Assembly: GCA_025548565.1 (NCBI GenBank)
Contig: JAJLPB010000003.1
Coordinates: forward strand, 248,001 to 312,000
Source: Rugamonas sp. A1-17
GTDB lineage: Bacteria; Pseudomonadota; Gammaproteobacteria; Burkholderiales; Burkholderiaceae_D
Direction: 5' to 3'
DNA: 64,000 bases
Shown: positions 1-8,382 of the stretch, piece by piece
Numbering within the stretch: position 1 is the first letter of the stretch
How the letters are laid out: each line of letters begins with the position of its first letter
Notes under the pieces: generated by a model
The model's database searches: none
The model's input: only the letters and a program-made list of their open reading frames with translations
What the model was told of the DNA's origin: nothing
Made by a program: the position numbers and the translations under genes

Positions 1-1275
1 GTTGACCTCGCGCTGCGCGGTCTTGTAGGTCTGCGCGTATTCGTCGGCGCCGGTCAGGCGCACTTGGTAGGACAGCAGCACGCAGCCCTCGGCATGCTGG
101 CGCCAGTAGGCGGGCAGGTCCAGCAGCGGCAGCGTCTTCGGTTCGGGATGTTCGGGCGCGCTCACCGTCACCGTGGTGTCGAGCGCGGCCAGCGCCGTGT
201 ACAGGTCGGAGGGGAAGGGCACGCCTTGCTCGGCGTGCGTGACGACCAGCATGGTGTTGCCGGCCAGCGTGGCGGCGTTGCGCACGATGCCGCCGGCGGT
301 GCGGCCGGCCATGTAGGCCAGCGCCTGCAAGCCGGCGTTGGGCGTCTTGTCGGTGGCGGCGTCGAGGAAGTCCAGCAGCTTTGCGTACAACACGCCGCCG
401 CCCAAGCGTAGCTGGCCGTCCGCCAGGCTCAGCGCGTGCAGCTCGGGCAGGTGCGAGATGTCGATGAACACGTGGGGATTTTCCACCGTGCGCGGATACA
501 CGCCGATCGAGGTGTTGCCGCCGACCAGGCGCAGGTTGGCGCGGTCGTGGAAGTCGCGCATCAGGCCGATGGTGTTGGACACCGTCAGCGGCCGGAACCA
601 GTGGTAGCCGTTGGCCGAGTAGTGCACCGGGCGCGGCGGCTTGCGCAGCTCGGCGGGGAAGGCGATCTCCACCGGCGCGACCTTGTCCACCTTCTCGGCC
701 GGATCGATTTCGCATTTCATGCAGCCGGCCTCGTCCACTTGCGGATTCCAGTCGGAGGCGAAGGTTTTCTTGAAGCCGTACAGGATGGGACGGTAGCCGG
801 TGCAGCGGCAGATGTTGCCGTCGAACATGGCCTCGATCTCCTGCTTGGTGCCGGGCTTGGGGCCGCGCTGGGCCACGGCGGCCGTCATGTTCATCACCCA
901 GCCCGGGGTGCAGTAGCCGCACTGCGTGCCGTTGTTGCTGGCCAGCCCGTCCTGCACGCTGCTGATGCAGCCGGACTTGACGCTGCCGGTGCCTTCCACC
1001 GTGGTCACCAGCATGCCGTCCAGCGAGGCGACCGGGCGCAGGCAGGAGTTGACCGAGCGGTGCTCGACCTGTTGGGTGGCCTCGTTCCAGCTCGACAGCA
1101 TGACGGTGCAGGCGCCGCAGCCGCCTTGCTTGCAGCCGATCTTGGTGCCGGTCAGGCCCACTTCCGGCGAGCGCAGGTAGTCGGCCAGCAGCACGGTCGG
1201 GTCGACCGTCGGCAGCTGGACCCGCTCGCCGTTGAGATAGAACACGAGGTCAGGCGTTTGATCGGATGTGGGCAT
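1..1275 (-). CDS. xdhA: Xanthine dehydrogenase, 2Fe-2S/FAD subunit (XdhA-type), C-terminus beyond window
   Basis: This gene has 425 codons open to the left edge, so its C-terminus lies outside the window. An N-terminal 2Fe-2S domain carries the plant-ferredoxin-like cysteine set (GCKQGGCGAC). A second all-helical 2Fe-2S domain carries CGYCTPG and CRCTGY. An FAD-binding domain with VGGNTS and GRTAGGIVRNAATLAGN follows. In the family, electrons pass from a molybdopterin subunit through both clusters to FAD during hypoxanthine or xanthine oxidation. The ATG at 1275 follows an AGGAG ribosome site. The gene points away from the sugar locus, and the molybdenum subunit should lie to the left. Assignment to xanthine dehydrogenase rather than another aldehyde-oxidase-type hydroxylase is probable, supported by the purine genes from 7.9 kb on. 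Confidence 0.88.
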   Translation of the reverse strand, partial: MPTSDQTPDLVFYLNGERVQLPTVDPTVLLADYLRSPEVGLTGTKIGCKQGGCGACTVMLSSWNEATQQVEHRSVNSCLRPVASLDGMLVTTVEGTGSVKSGCISSVQDGLASNNGTQCGYCTPGWVMNMTAAVAQRGPKPGTKQEIEAMFDGNICRCTGYRPILYGFKKTFASDWNPQVDEAGCMKCEIDPAEKVDKVAPVEIAFPAELRKPPRPVHYSANGYHWFRPLTVSNTIGLMRDFHDRANLRLVGGNTSIGVYPRTVENPHVFIDISHLPELHALSLADGQLRLGGGVLYAKLLDFLDAATDKTPNAGLQALAYMAGRTAGGIVRNAATLAGNTMLVVTHAEQGVPFPSDLYTALAALDTTVTVSAPEHPEPKTLPLLDLPAYWRQHAEGCVLLSYQVRLTGADEYAQTYKTAQREVN

Positions 1276-1449
1276 GAAAGGACTCCTGTGACATGGGTGG
1301 CGTGGTTCAGCGTGGCGAATTCGATACAGCGGCAACAGGCCGCGCCGCACGGGGAGCATACTGGTTTCGTGACGGGCGGAAAACATTATTTTGCGCATAT
1401 TTTTCCCGGAGAAAACTCACCAATTAACACGGGCCGCGCTTTTCCGCGA

Positions 1450-1479
1450 TTGACATGCAAGAATTCACGGTGCTATAGT
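1450..1479 (+). promoter_or_regulatory. Sigma-70-type promoter of the GH30 gene
   Basis: A consensus -35 TTGACA (1450-1455) is followed after 18 bp by TATAGT (1474-1479). The predicted start site falls just before the operator at 1491-1506, so a bound repressor would block early elongation. Confidence 0.65.
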
Positions 1480-1490
1480 GAATTTAATAA

Positions 1491-1506
1491 GTGGAAGCGT
1501 TTCCAC
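1491..1506. promoter_or_regulatory. LacI-family operator upstream of the GH30 gene
   Basis: GTGGAAGCGTTTCCAC is a near-perfect palindrome with a central CG, the usual architecture of LacI-family operators. It lies about 12 bp downstream of the -10 box. It differs by one base from the perfect copy at 3095-3110, so both sites probably bind the same regulator. Confidence 0.7.
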
Positions 1507-1559
1507 TTGTGAAAAAACACATAGACAGACGGGCTTGGACCCTTCTGCATGGAGACAGA

Positions 1560-3050
1560 ATGTTCACAGCCAGCCACGCTCTGCCGGGCGACCAGGCCTC
1601 GCGCCGCTCGCCCGATCGCCATCCGCAGCACGCACCGCTGCTGCGGCTGCTGGCCATCCCGGTCCTTTTGCTGTGCGCGCACGGCGCCGCGCAGGCGCAG
1701 GGCAAGGTGCAGGCATGGATCACCACCGGCGACCAGACGCGGTTGCTGGCGCGCGGCGCCGACGCCGCGTTCGGCCCGGGCGCCAAGGCCAGCACCATCA
1801 TCGAGGTCGATCCCTCCCAGCGCTACCAGGAGATGGTGGGCTTCGGCGCCGCCATCACCGACGCCTCGGCCTGGCTGATCCAGAACCGCCTGAATCCGCA
1901 GCAGCGCGGCGCGCTGATGAATGAGCTGTTCGGCAAGGCGCCCGGCGCCAACTTCAGCTTCACGCGGCTGACCATCGGCGCCTCCGATTTCTCGCGCCAG
2001 CACTACAGCTTCGACGACATGCCGCCCGGCCAGACCGATCCCACGCTGGCGCATTTCTCCATCGATCCCAACCGCGCCGACGTGCTGCCCGTCACCAAGG
2101 CCGCGTTGGCGATCAACCCCAGGTTGCGCGTGATGGCCTCGCCGTGGAGCGCGCCGGGCTGGATGAAAAGCACCGACAGCCTGATCCAGGGCACGCTGAA
2201 GCCGGAAGCCTACGCGCCGTTCGCGGCCTACCTGTCGCGCTACGTCGGCGCGTATGAGCAGGAAGGCGTGCCCATCTACGCACTGACCCTGCAGAACGAA
2301 CCGCACTTCGAGCCCAAGGACTATCCCGGCATGCGGGTCGAGCCGGCCCAGCGCGCCGCCTTCATCGGCGGCCACCTGGGACCGCTGCTGGCGAAGCAGC
2401 ATCCGCGGACCCGCATCCTGGACTGGGACCACAACTGGGACGAGCCGGGTTCGCCGGCCGCCGTGCTGCAAGACCCGGTGGCCAGCAAGTACGTCAACGG
2501 CGTGGCCTGGCACTGCTACGCCGGCGACGTGCGCGTGCAGGCCGCGCTGCACGACCGCTGGCCGGACAAGGATACGTATTTCACCGAATGCTCGGGCGGC
2601 AAGTGGGCGCCGGTGTGGTCGGACAATTTGAACCACTTCGCCCGCACGCTGGTGATCGGCGCCACGCGCGGCTGGGCCAGGGGCGTGCTGCTGTGGAACC
2701 TGGCGCTGGACGAGAACGACGGCCCGCACCTGGGCGGCTGCCAGGATTGCCGCGGCGTGGTCACCATCGACAGCCGCGACGGCAAGGTCACGCGCAACGA
2801 GGAGTACTACGCGCTGGCCCACGCCAGCCGCTTCGTGCGCCAGGGCGCGCGCCGCATCGCCTCGACCAGCGGCTACGACGACCTCGACACGGTGGCCTTC
2901 CGCAACGCCGACGACGGTTCGGTGGCGCTGCTGGTGGTGAACTCGGCCAAGACGCCGCGCAACTTCGCGGTGCGCCTGGCGCCGGGCCAACGCAGCTTCA
3001 GCTACACACTGCCGGCCGCCAGCGTCGCGACCTTTACCTGGCAACCCTGA
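1560..3050 (+). CDS. Glycoside hydrolase family 30 (glucosylceramidase/beta-1,6-glucanase-like), secreted
   Basis: This 496-residue secreted enzyme has an N-terminal hydrophobic stretch ending in AAQA, consistent with a signal peptide. It then matches the GH30 (beta/alpha)8 barrel with MVGFGAAITDAS near the barrel start. The acid/base is probably Glu247 in LQNEP and the nucleophile Glu343 in FTECSGG. A C-terminal beta-sandwich ends the protein. The family cleaves beta-1,6-glucans, glucosylceramides or beta-glucosides by a retaining mechanism. The ATG at 1560 is chosen because GGAGA precedes it; an in-frame GTG at 1491 lies inside the operator and is unlikely. It heads a GH30-GH5-TonB receptor operon, which suggests use of branched beta-1,3/1,6-glucan such as fungal wall or laminarin. 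The exact substrate is inferred. Confidence 0.87.
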   Translation: MFTASHALPGDQASRRSPDRHPQHAPLLRLLAIPVLLLCAHGAAQAQGKVQAWITTGDQTRLLARGADAAFGPGAKASTIIEVDPSQRYQEMVGFGAAITDASAWLIQNRLNPQQRGALMNELFGKAPGANFSFTRLTIGASDFSRQHYSFDDMPPGQTDPTLAHFSIDPNRADVLPVTKAALAINPRLRVMASPWSAPGWMKSTDSLIQGTLKPEAYAPFAAYLSRYVGAYEQEGVPIYALTLQNEPHFEPKDYPGMRVEPAQRAAFIGGHLGPLLAKQHPRTRILDWDHNWDEPGSPAAVLQDPVASKYVNGVAWHCYAGDVRVQAALHDRWPDKDTYFTECSGGKWAPVWSDNLNHFARTLVIGATRGWARGVLLWNLALDENDGPHLGGCQDCRGVVTIDSRDGKVTRNEEYYALAHASRFVRQGARRIASTSGYDDLDTVAFRNADDGSVALLVVNSAKTPRNFAVRLAPGQRSFSYTLPAASVATFTWQP

Positions 3051-3094
3051 CACGCACTGCCGTGCTAGCGCGCGGCAGTTTTTTCAACCTGGAT

Positions 3095-3110
3095 GTGGAA
3101 GCGCTTCCAC
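3095..3110. promoter_or_regulatory. LacI-family operator directly before the GH5 ribosome site
   Basis: GTGGAAGCGCTTCCAC is a perfect 16-bp palindrome with a CG centre. The ribosome site AAGGAG follows immediately at 3111, with the ATG at 3123. A repressor here would act as an intra-operon roadblock or control an internal promoter. It pairs with the site at 1491-1506. Confidence 0.72.
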
Positions 3111-3122
3111 AAGGAGCAACGG

Positions 3123-4493
3123 ATGGTCAAGTTACTGAGTGCGATGTGTGTGGCAGGTGCGGCGATGCTGGCCGCTTGCGGCAGCGGCGGTGGCGCCAGC
3201 GTGATAGTGGCGCCGGTGACGCCGCCCGTGCCGCCGCAGGCCGAGATCAAGCCGACCCCGGTCACGCCGGTGCCGGTGCTGCCGCTGACCATGCTGCACA
3301 CGCAGGGCACGAAGTGGCTGAAGGCGGACGGCGGCCAGGTGGCGCTCAAGGGCACCAATCTCGGCAACTGGCTGATCAACGAATTCTGGATGATGGGCCA
3401 GGGCAGCGCCGGCATCGACGACCAGTGCAAGCTGGAGGCCAACTTCGACAGCCGCTTCGGCTACGCCGAGCGCCAGCGCCTGATGCAGCTGCTGCGCGAT
3501 AACTGGATCACCACCCGCGACTGGGACCAGATGCAGAAGTTCGGCCTGAACGTGGTGCGCCTGCCCTTCATCTACAGCGTGGTCGAGGACGAGAAGAACC
3601 CGCGCCACCTGCGCGCCGACGCCTGGCGCTACCTGGACGACGCCATTGCCCAGGCCGAGAAGCGCGGCATGTACGTGATCCTCGATCTGCACGGCGCGGT
3701 CGGCTCGCAGGGCTGGGAGCAGCATAGCGGCTGCGCCAACAAGAACCTGTACTGGCCGACGCCGGAATTCCAGGACCGCACCATCTGGCTGTGGCAGCAG
3801 GTCGCCGGCCGCTACAAGGACCGCGCGGCGGTGGCCGGCTACAGCGTGCTCAACGAACCGTGGGGCACCACCGCCGCCAACCTGGCCGCCGTGGTCAAGA
3901 CCCTGTACACGGCGATCCGCGCGGTCGATCCCAACCATGTGGTGATCCTGCCCGGCCACAACAGCGGCAACATCACCGCCTACGGCAAGCCGTCCGACCA
4001 GGGCATGAGCAACGTCGCGTTCGAGATGCACTTCTATCCCGGCCTGTTCGGCTGGGGCCAGACCGGCCTGCAGGTGCACAAGGACTGGCTCACCTGCGGC
4101 GGCGGCGGCAACAGCGGCGTCTGCGAATGGGACAACAAGATCAGGGCCGTCGACACCGCCTTCTTCATCGGCGAGACCCAGCCGTGGATGGGCATGGGCC
4201 TGGACCTGGGCGGCCAGGTGGCGCGCGCCTCGTTCGACACCTACGCCAAGTACGGCTGGGCCACTACTGCGTGGAGCTGGAAGGTGGTCAGCAACGGCGG
4301 CGGCCAGGGCAACGGCAGCTGGGGCTTTGTGACCAACGCGGCCGGCGCCGCCGTGCCGGCCATCGACTTCACCAAGGCGCCCATCGCCGACATCGAAAAC
4401 CTGTTCAAGTTGTTCGGCACCCAGGCTTACGAGGTCCACCAGCCCCTGCAGGACTGGATGACCAGCAGCACCGCACCACAACCCTTCCGTTAG
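3123..4493 (+). CDS. Glycoside hydrolase family 5 lipoprotein (exo-beta-1,3-glucanase-like)
   Basis: This 456-residue protein begins with a lipoprotein signal whose lipobox is LAAC (Cys about residue 18), followed by a Gly/Ser- and Pro-rich linker. The GH5 barrel starts with KGTNLGNWL. It contains RLPF, DLHGAVGSQ, the acid/base Glu245 in LNEPW and the nucleophile Glu351 in IGETQPW. The NLGNWL and DLHG patterns recall fungal-type glucan 1,3-beta-glucosidases within GH5. The product is probably anchored in the outer membrane and trims beta-glucan fragments. The ATG at 3123 follows AAGGAG; an upstream in-frame ATG at 3093 would read through the operator and destroy the lipoprotein signal. The TonB receptor starts 39 bp downstream, so co-transcription is likely. 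Confidence 0.86.
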   Translation: MVKLLSAMCVAGAAMLAACGSGGGASVIVAPVTPPVPPQAEIKPTPVTPVPVLPLTMLHTQGTKWLKADGGQVALKGTNLGNWLINEFWMMGQGSAGIDDQCKLEANFDSRFGYAERQRLMQLLRDNWITTRDWDQMQKFGLNVVRLPFIYSVVEDEKNPRHLRADAWRYLDDAIAQAEKRGMYVILDLHGAVGSQGWEQHSGCANKNLYWPTPEFQDRTIWLWQQVAGRYKDRAAVAGYSVLNEPWGTTAANLAAVVKTLYTAIRAVDPNHVVILPGHNSGNITAYGKPSDQGMSNVAFEMHFYPGLFGWGQTGLQVHKDWLTCGGGGNSGVCEWDNKIRAVDTAFFIGETQPWMGMGLDLGGQVARASFDTYAKYGWATTAWSWKVVSNGGGQGNGSWGFVTNAAGAAVPAIDFTKAPIADIENLFKLFGTQAYEVHQPLQDWMTSSTAPQPFR

Positions 4494-4532
4494 CACTATC
4501 AACCCGTCTAAAATTATAAGAGAGACTAGAAG

Positions 4533-7244
4533 ATGAGCAAGCCAACACAAGCACTCGCACTGACACCGATCGCCGCCGCCTGCGCGGCGCTGATGATCGC
4601 ATCCGCCCCGGCATGGGCGCAACAGGCACCGTCCGCCGTGGACGGCAAGGAAGTCCAGTCGGTGGTGGTGACCGGCATCCGCCGCAGCATCGAGACCTCG
4701 ATGGCGGTCAAGCGCGATGCCGATTCCATCGTCGAGGCCATCACCGCCGAGGACATCGGCAAGCTGCCCGACGTCAGCATCGCCGAATCCATCGCCCGCC
4801 TGTCTGGCCTGACGGCGCAGCGCGTCGAGGGACGGGCGCAGGTGATCTCGATCCGCGGCCTGGCGCCGGACTTCTCCGGCACGCTGATGAACGGCCGCGA
4901 GCTGGTCTCCACCAGCAACAACCGGGGCGCCGAGTACGACCAGTATCCGTCCGAGCTGATCAACGGCGTCACCGTCTACAAGACGCCGGACGCCTCGCTG
5001 GCCGGCGGGGGCCTGTCCGGCACGGTGGACCTGCACACGGTGCGCCCGCTCGATATCCGCGAGCGTACCATCGTGTTCAACGCGCGCGGCGAGCACAACT
5101 CCAACGGCAAGCTGAACTCGAACAGCTCGGCCAACGGCAACCGCGTCAGCGCCTCCTACGTGGACCAGTTCATGAACAACACGCTGGGCGTGGCGTTCGG
5201 CTACGCGCACCTGGATTCGCCGGGCCAGCAGCAGGAATACAAATCGTGGTGGTGGGGCACGGACAACAAGCTGCCCAAGGGTGACGAGGACGTGGTGGCG
5301 TTGAAGGGCGCTGAAGTGACCGCCACCTCGCGCAAGCAGAAGCGCGACGGCCTGATGGGCGTGATCGAATACCGTCCGACCAAGGAATTCCGCACCACGC
5401 TGGACCTGTACTATTCCGAGTTCAAGGAAGACACCACCATGCGCGGCATGATGTGGAACTCGCACCAGTGGAGCGACGTCACCTACAACAACCCGATCAT
5501 CCAGACCGTGGGCGGCACGCGCCTGCTGGTCGGCGGCGCATTGGTCAACCTGGAACCCATCGTTCGCAACGACTTCAACACCCGCAAGGACCAGCTGGGC
5601 GCGGTCGGCTGGAACAACACCTACCGCAAGGACGGCTGGACGCTGGTGGGCGACGCGTCGTACTCGACCGCCAAGCGCCGCGAGCAGGTGCTGGAAACCT
5701 ACGCCGGCCTGGGCCCGGCCAACTCGCACATCACCGACAACAATTTCCAGTTCCGCATCCCGACCGCCAGCGGCCTGCCGACCTTCACGCCGAGCATCAA
5801 CTTCGCCGATCCGTCCATCATCAAGCTGACCGACGTCGGCGGCTGGGGCAAGGACGCGGACATGCACCACCCGGTGGTGGAGGACAAGCTGGGTTCGATC
5901 AAGCTGTCGGCCAAGCGCGACCTGGACGGCATGTTCCGCAGCCTGGAGGGCGGCGTCAACTACAGCAAGCGCGAGAAGACCCACGCCGACACCAACAACT
6001 ACTGGAACCTCAACAACGGCCGCGCGCCGGCCGTGGTGTCGCCCGACCTGATCCAGCCGTCCACCTCGCTGGCCTTCGCCGGCATCCCGAGCGTGCTGAC
6101 CTATGACGTCATGGGCGTGCTGGGCAAGTACTACACGATGCAGCCGGCCCGCCCCGACGACCAGGCGCTGCAGGACTGGGGCGTGACCGAGAAAGTCACC
6201 ACCGCCTACGCCCGCCTGGGCATCGACACCGACGTCGGCCCCTTCCCGCTGCGCGGCAATATCGGCCTGCAGGCGGTCAACGTCGACCAGCAATCGCGCG
6301 GCGCCATTGTCAACGCCGGCAAGCTGGGCGCGATCACGGGCGGCTCCCGCTACACCGACTACCTGCCCAGCCTGAACCTGAACTTCGACCTCGGCAAGTA
6401 CCTGGAGACCACCAACCTGCGCTTCGGCGCGGCCAAGACCGTGGCCCGGCCGCAGATGTCGGACATGCGCGCCGGCGTCGCGGGCGGCGTGGACGCCACC
6501 ACCCGCATGTGGAACGGCAGCGGCGGCAATCCGCAGCTGGAACCGTGGCGCGCCAATTCCTACGACCTGTCGATGGAAAAATACATGGGCAAGCGCAGCT
6601 ACATCGCCGGCGCGCTCTGGTATAAAAAACTGCAGAGCTACATCTACAACCAGCAGACCGCGTTCAGCTTTGCCGGCTTCCCCAACCCGTCGGCCGTGGT
6701 GCCGCTGCAGGACATCGGCACGCTGAACCGTCCGGCCAACGGCGCCGGCGGCCTGGTCAAGGGTGTCGAGCTGTCGGGCGCGCTGGACGGCGGCCTGCTG
6801 TACGCGCCGCTGGAAGGCTTCGGCGTGACGGGCAGCATGTCCGGCACCGAGAGCTCGATCCATCCGAATGGCCCGGGCACCAAGGAGAAGTTGCCGGGCT
6901 TGTCGGGCGTGGTGTCCAACTTCACGGTGTACTACGAGAAGTCGGGCTACCAGGCGCGGGTGAGCCGCCGCTACCGTTCGGCGTATCGCGGCGAGGTGAC
7001 CGGTTTGTTCGCGCAGCGTTCCTTCAGCGAGATCCTGGCCGAGCGGCAAATTGACCTGCAGCTTGGTTATGCGATCGAGGAAGGCCGCTACAAGGGCTTG
7101 TCGTTCCTGTTCCAGGTCAATAACCTGAACAACTCGCCGTACCAGACGCGCCAGGGCGATCCGTTCTCGGGCGGTTCGTACGCGCCGGAGCGCTACACCA
7201 CCTATGGCCGCCAGTTCCTGCTGGGGGTGAACTACAAGCTGTAA
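4533..7244 (+). CDS. TonB-dependent outer-membrane receptor, probable beta-glucan oligosaccharide uptake
   Basis: This 903-residue protein has a signal peptide ending AWA, followed by a TonB-box-like stretch (QSVVVTGIR). The plug domain contains DIGKLPDVSIAESIARLSG and the usual ISIRGLAPDFSGTLMNGR segment. A long beta-barrel ends in an aromatic/basic terminus (LLGVNYKL). This plug pattern belongs to the large carbohydrate-linked TonB receptor group of Proteobacteria rather than the siderophore type. It follows the GH5 gene by 39 bp with no terminator seen, so it probably imports the oligosaccharides released by the two hydrolases. Substrate is inferred only from context. Confidence 0.87.
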   Translation: MSKPTQALALTPIAAACAALMIASAPAWAQQAPSAVDGKEVQSVVVTGIRRSIETSMAVKRDADSIVEAITAEDIGKLPDVSIAESIARLSGLTAQRVEGRAQVISIRGLAPDFSGTLMNGRELVSTSNNRGAEYDQYPSELINGVTVYKTPDASLAGGGLSGTVDLHTVRPLDIRERTIVFNARGEHNSNGKLNSNSSANGNRVSASYVDQFMNNTLGVAFGYAHLDSPGQQQEYKSWWWGTDNKLPKGDEDVVALKGAEVTATSRKQKRDGLMGVIEYRPTKEFRTTLDLYYSEFKEDTTMRGMMWNSHQWSDVTYNNPIIQTVGGTRLLVGGALVNLEPIVRNDFNTRKDQLGAVGWNNTYRKDGWTLVGDASYSTAKRREQVLETYAGLGPANSHITDNNFQFRIPTASGLPTFTPSINFADPSIIKLTDVGGWGKDADMHHPVVEDKLGSIKLSAKRDLDGMFRSLEGGVNYSKREKTHADTNNYWNLNNGRAPAVVSPDLIQPSTSLAFAGIPSVLTYDVMGVLGKYYTMQPARPDDQALQDWGVTEKVTTAYARLGIDTDVGPFPLRGNIGLQAVNVDQQSRGAIVNAGKLGAITGGSRYTDYLPSLNLNFDLGKYLETTNLRFGAAKTVARPQMSDMRAGVAGGVDATTRMWNGSGGNPQLEPWRANSYDLSMEKYMGKRSYIAGALWYKKLQSYIYNQQTAFSFAGFPNPSAVVPLQDIGTLNRPANGAGGLVKGVELSGALDGGLLYAPLEGFGVTGSMSGTESSIHPNGPGTKEKLPGLSGVVSNFTVYYEKSGYQARVSRRYRSAYRGEVTGLFAQRSFSEILAERQIDLQLGYAIEEGRYKGLSFLFQVNNLNNSPYQTRQGDPFSGGSYAPERYTTYGRQFLLGVNYKL

Positions 7245-7262
7245 GTTGAAGAGGCGCGCCGC

Positions 7263-7661
7263 TCAGCGCGAGCGCGCTTCTTCGCGCCGCTGGATGATGA
7301 AGGCCTTCAAGTCGTCGAAGGTGACCACGCCGCGCTGGGCGGTGTCGATATGGTCGAAATTCTTTTCCACGAAGCCCAGGCCGGCGCTATGCGCTTCCTC
7401 GCGGCTGAGGCTGCCGCTGCTGTCGACGTCGGCCTCTTCGAAGCGCTGCTTCAGCTTCTGCATGGACTGGTATTGCAGCATGGGGCTGGGCGCGCCGTCG
7501 CGCGGCGGCTTGCGCATGGCCGGCGGAATGTAGGGATCGGGATGGGCCGGCGCCGACATCAGGGCCGGCGCGACGACCGGCTGGGGCTGCTGGATTTGGG
7601 CGTGCGCGCAGGCGCAGGCCACCGTTGTGGCCAGCATGGCAATGTGGATGAACTGTTTCAT
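7263..7661 (-). CDS. Secreted EF-hand domain protein
   Basis: This 132-residue protein has a signal peptide ending CAHA, then a Pro-rich region and a C-terminal EF-hand pair. The first loop (DVDSSGSLSREE) has all canonical calcium positions. The second (DTAQRGVVTFDD) has Ala and Arg at positions 3 and 5, so it probably binds calcium poorly. The protein would act in the periplasm or outside the cell as a calcium sensor or buffer. It is convergent with the TonB receptor, with only 18 bp between stops, and shows no functional link to it. Specific role unknown. Confidence 0.75.
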   Translation of the reverse strand: MKQFIHIAMLATTVACACAHAQIQQPQPVVAPALMSAPAHPDPYIPPAMRKPPRDGAPSPMLQYQSMQKLKQRFEEADVDSSGSLSREEAHSAGLGFVEKNFDHIDTAQRGVVTFDDLKAFIIQRREEARSR

Positions 7662-7902
7662 TATCGTCTCCCCCGCGCCGCGTATTCAGCCTGGCGCATG
7701 GCTGATGGTGCCACTGTGACGCTGTTGACGAAATTAATCAAATCCGATTGCCGGGTTCGGCTTGTGGTGTCGTCTGGAAACGTCACTTGTTAAATTGCAT
7801 AATTTTTGAGCAAAATTGACGGCGACGCACGCTTTGCCAGGGCGCGCCGCATCGGCCCGGATCACAATTATGATCCCGGTCCGATTGGAATGCATCAGTA
7901 AT

Positions 7903-8382
7903 TTACTTGTGCCAGAAGCCGGCGTGCGCCAGGCGCGCCTCGTCCTCGCGCATCGGGCCGATGACTTCGGTGGGACGCTGGCCGCGCGCGAACACCTCGC
8001 GGCAGGGCAGCGACAGGGTGGGATTTTCGGGATCGCTGCCGGTCAGTGCCAGCAGGCTGGCTTCGGACATCGCATACACCACGCGTCCCACGCCGCTCCA
8101 GTAGGTGCCGCCGGCGCACATGGCGCAGGGTTCGGCGTTGGCGTACAGCGTGGCCGTGGCCAGCTGCCCGGGGCTGTGGCGCTGCGACGCCATGCGCAGC
8201 GCGTTCATTTCCGCGTGCGCGGTGCGGTCGCTGCTGGAGGCGTTCATCGCTTCGGAGATCACCGTGCCGTCGGCGGCCACCACCATCGCGGCGAAGGGAT
8301 GGTGGCCCTCGTCGCGCGAGCGCTGCGCCAACGCCAGCACGCGGGTGAGGAATTCGTGATCCTGGGCGGTGGCGTTGTTCAT
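7903..8382 (-). CDS. Nucleoside/guanine deaminase of the cytidine-deaminase fold
   Basis: This 159-residue protein contains the zinc site of the CDA superfamily: HAE (ligand and catalytic Glu) and EPCAMC. Size and the SDRTAHAEMNAL context match the small guanine deaminase (GuaD-like) and tRNA adenosine deaminase groups. It would hydrolyse guanine to xanthine, feeding a xanthine dehydrogenase. Its ATG overlaps the TGA of the Rieske gene (ATGA), so translation is coupled and it is the last gene of the minus-strand purine operon. A tRNA-specific role is less likely given the operon. Confidence 0.82.
   Translation of the reverse strand: MNNATAQDHEFLTRVLALAQRSRDEGHHPFAAMVVAADGTVISEAMNASSSDRTAHAEMNALRMASQRHSPGQLATATLYANAEPCAMCAGGTYWSGVGRVVYAMSEASLLALTGSDPENPTLSLPCREVFARGQRPTEVIGPMREDEARLAHAGFWHK

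Noticed and set aside
3132..7049. Very long open frame on the minus strand (about 1300 codons) opposite the GH5 and TonB receptor genes
   Set aside because: Composition is Ala/Arg/His/Val-rich and low in complexity, as expected for an antisense frame of GC-rich coding DNA. The plus-strand genes have clear families.
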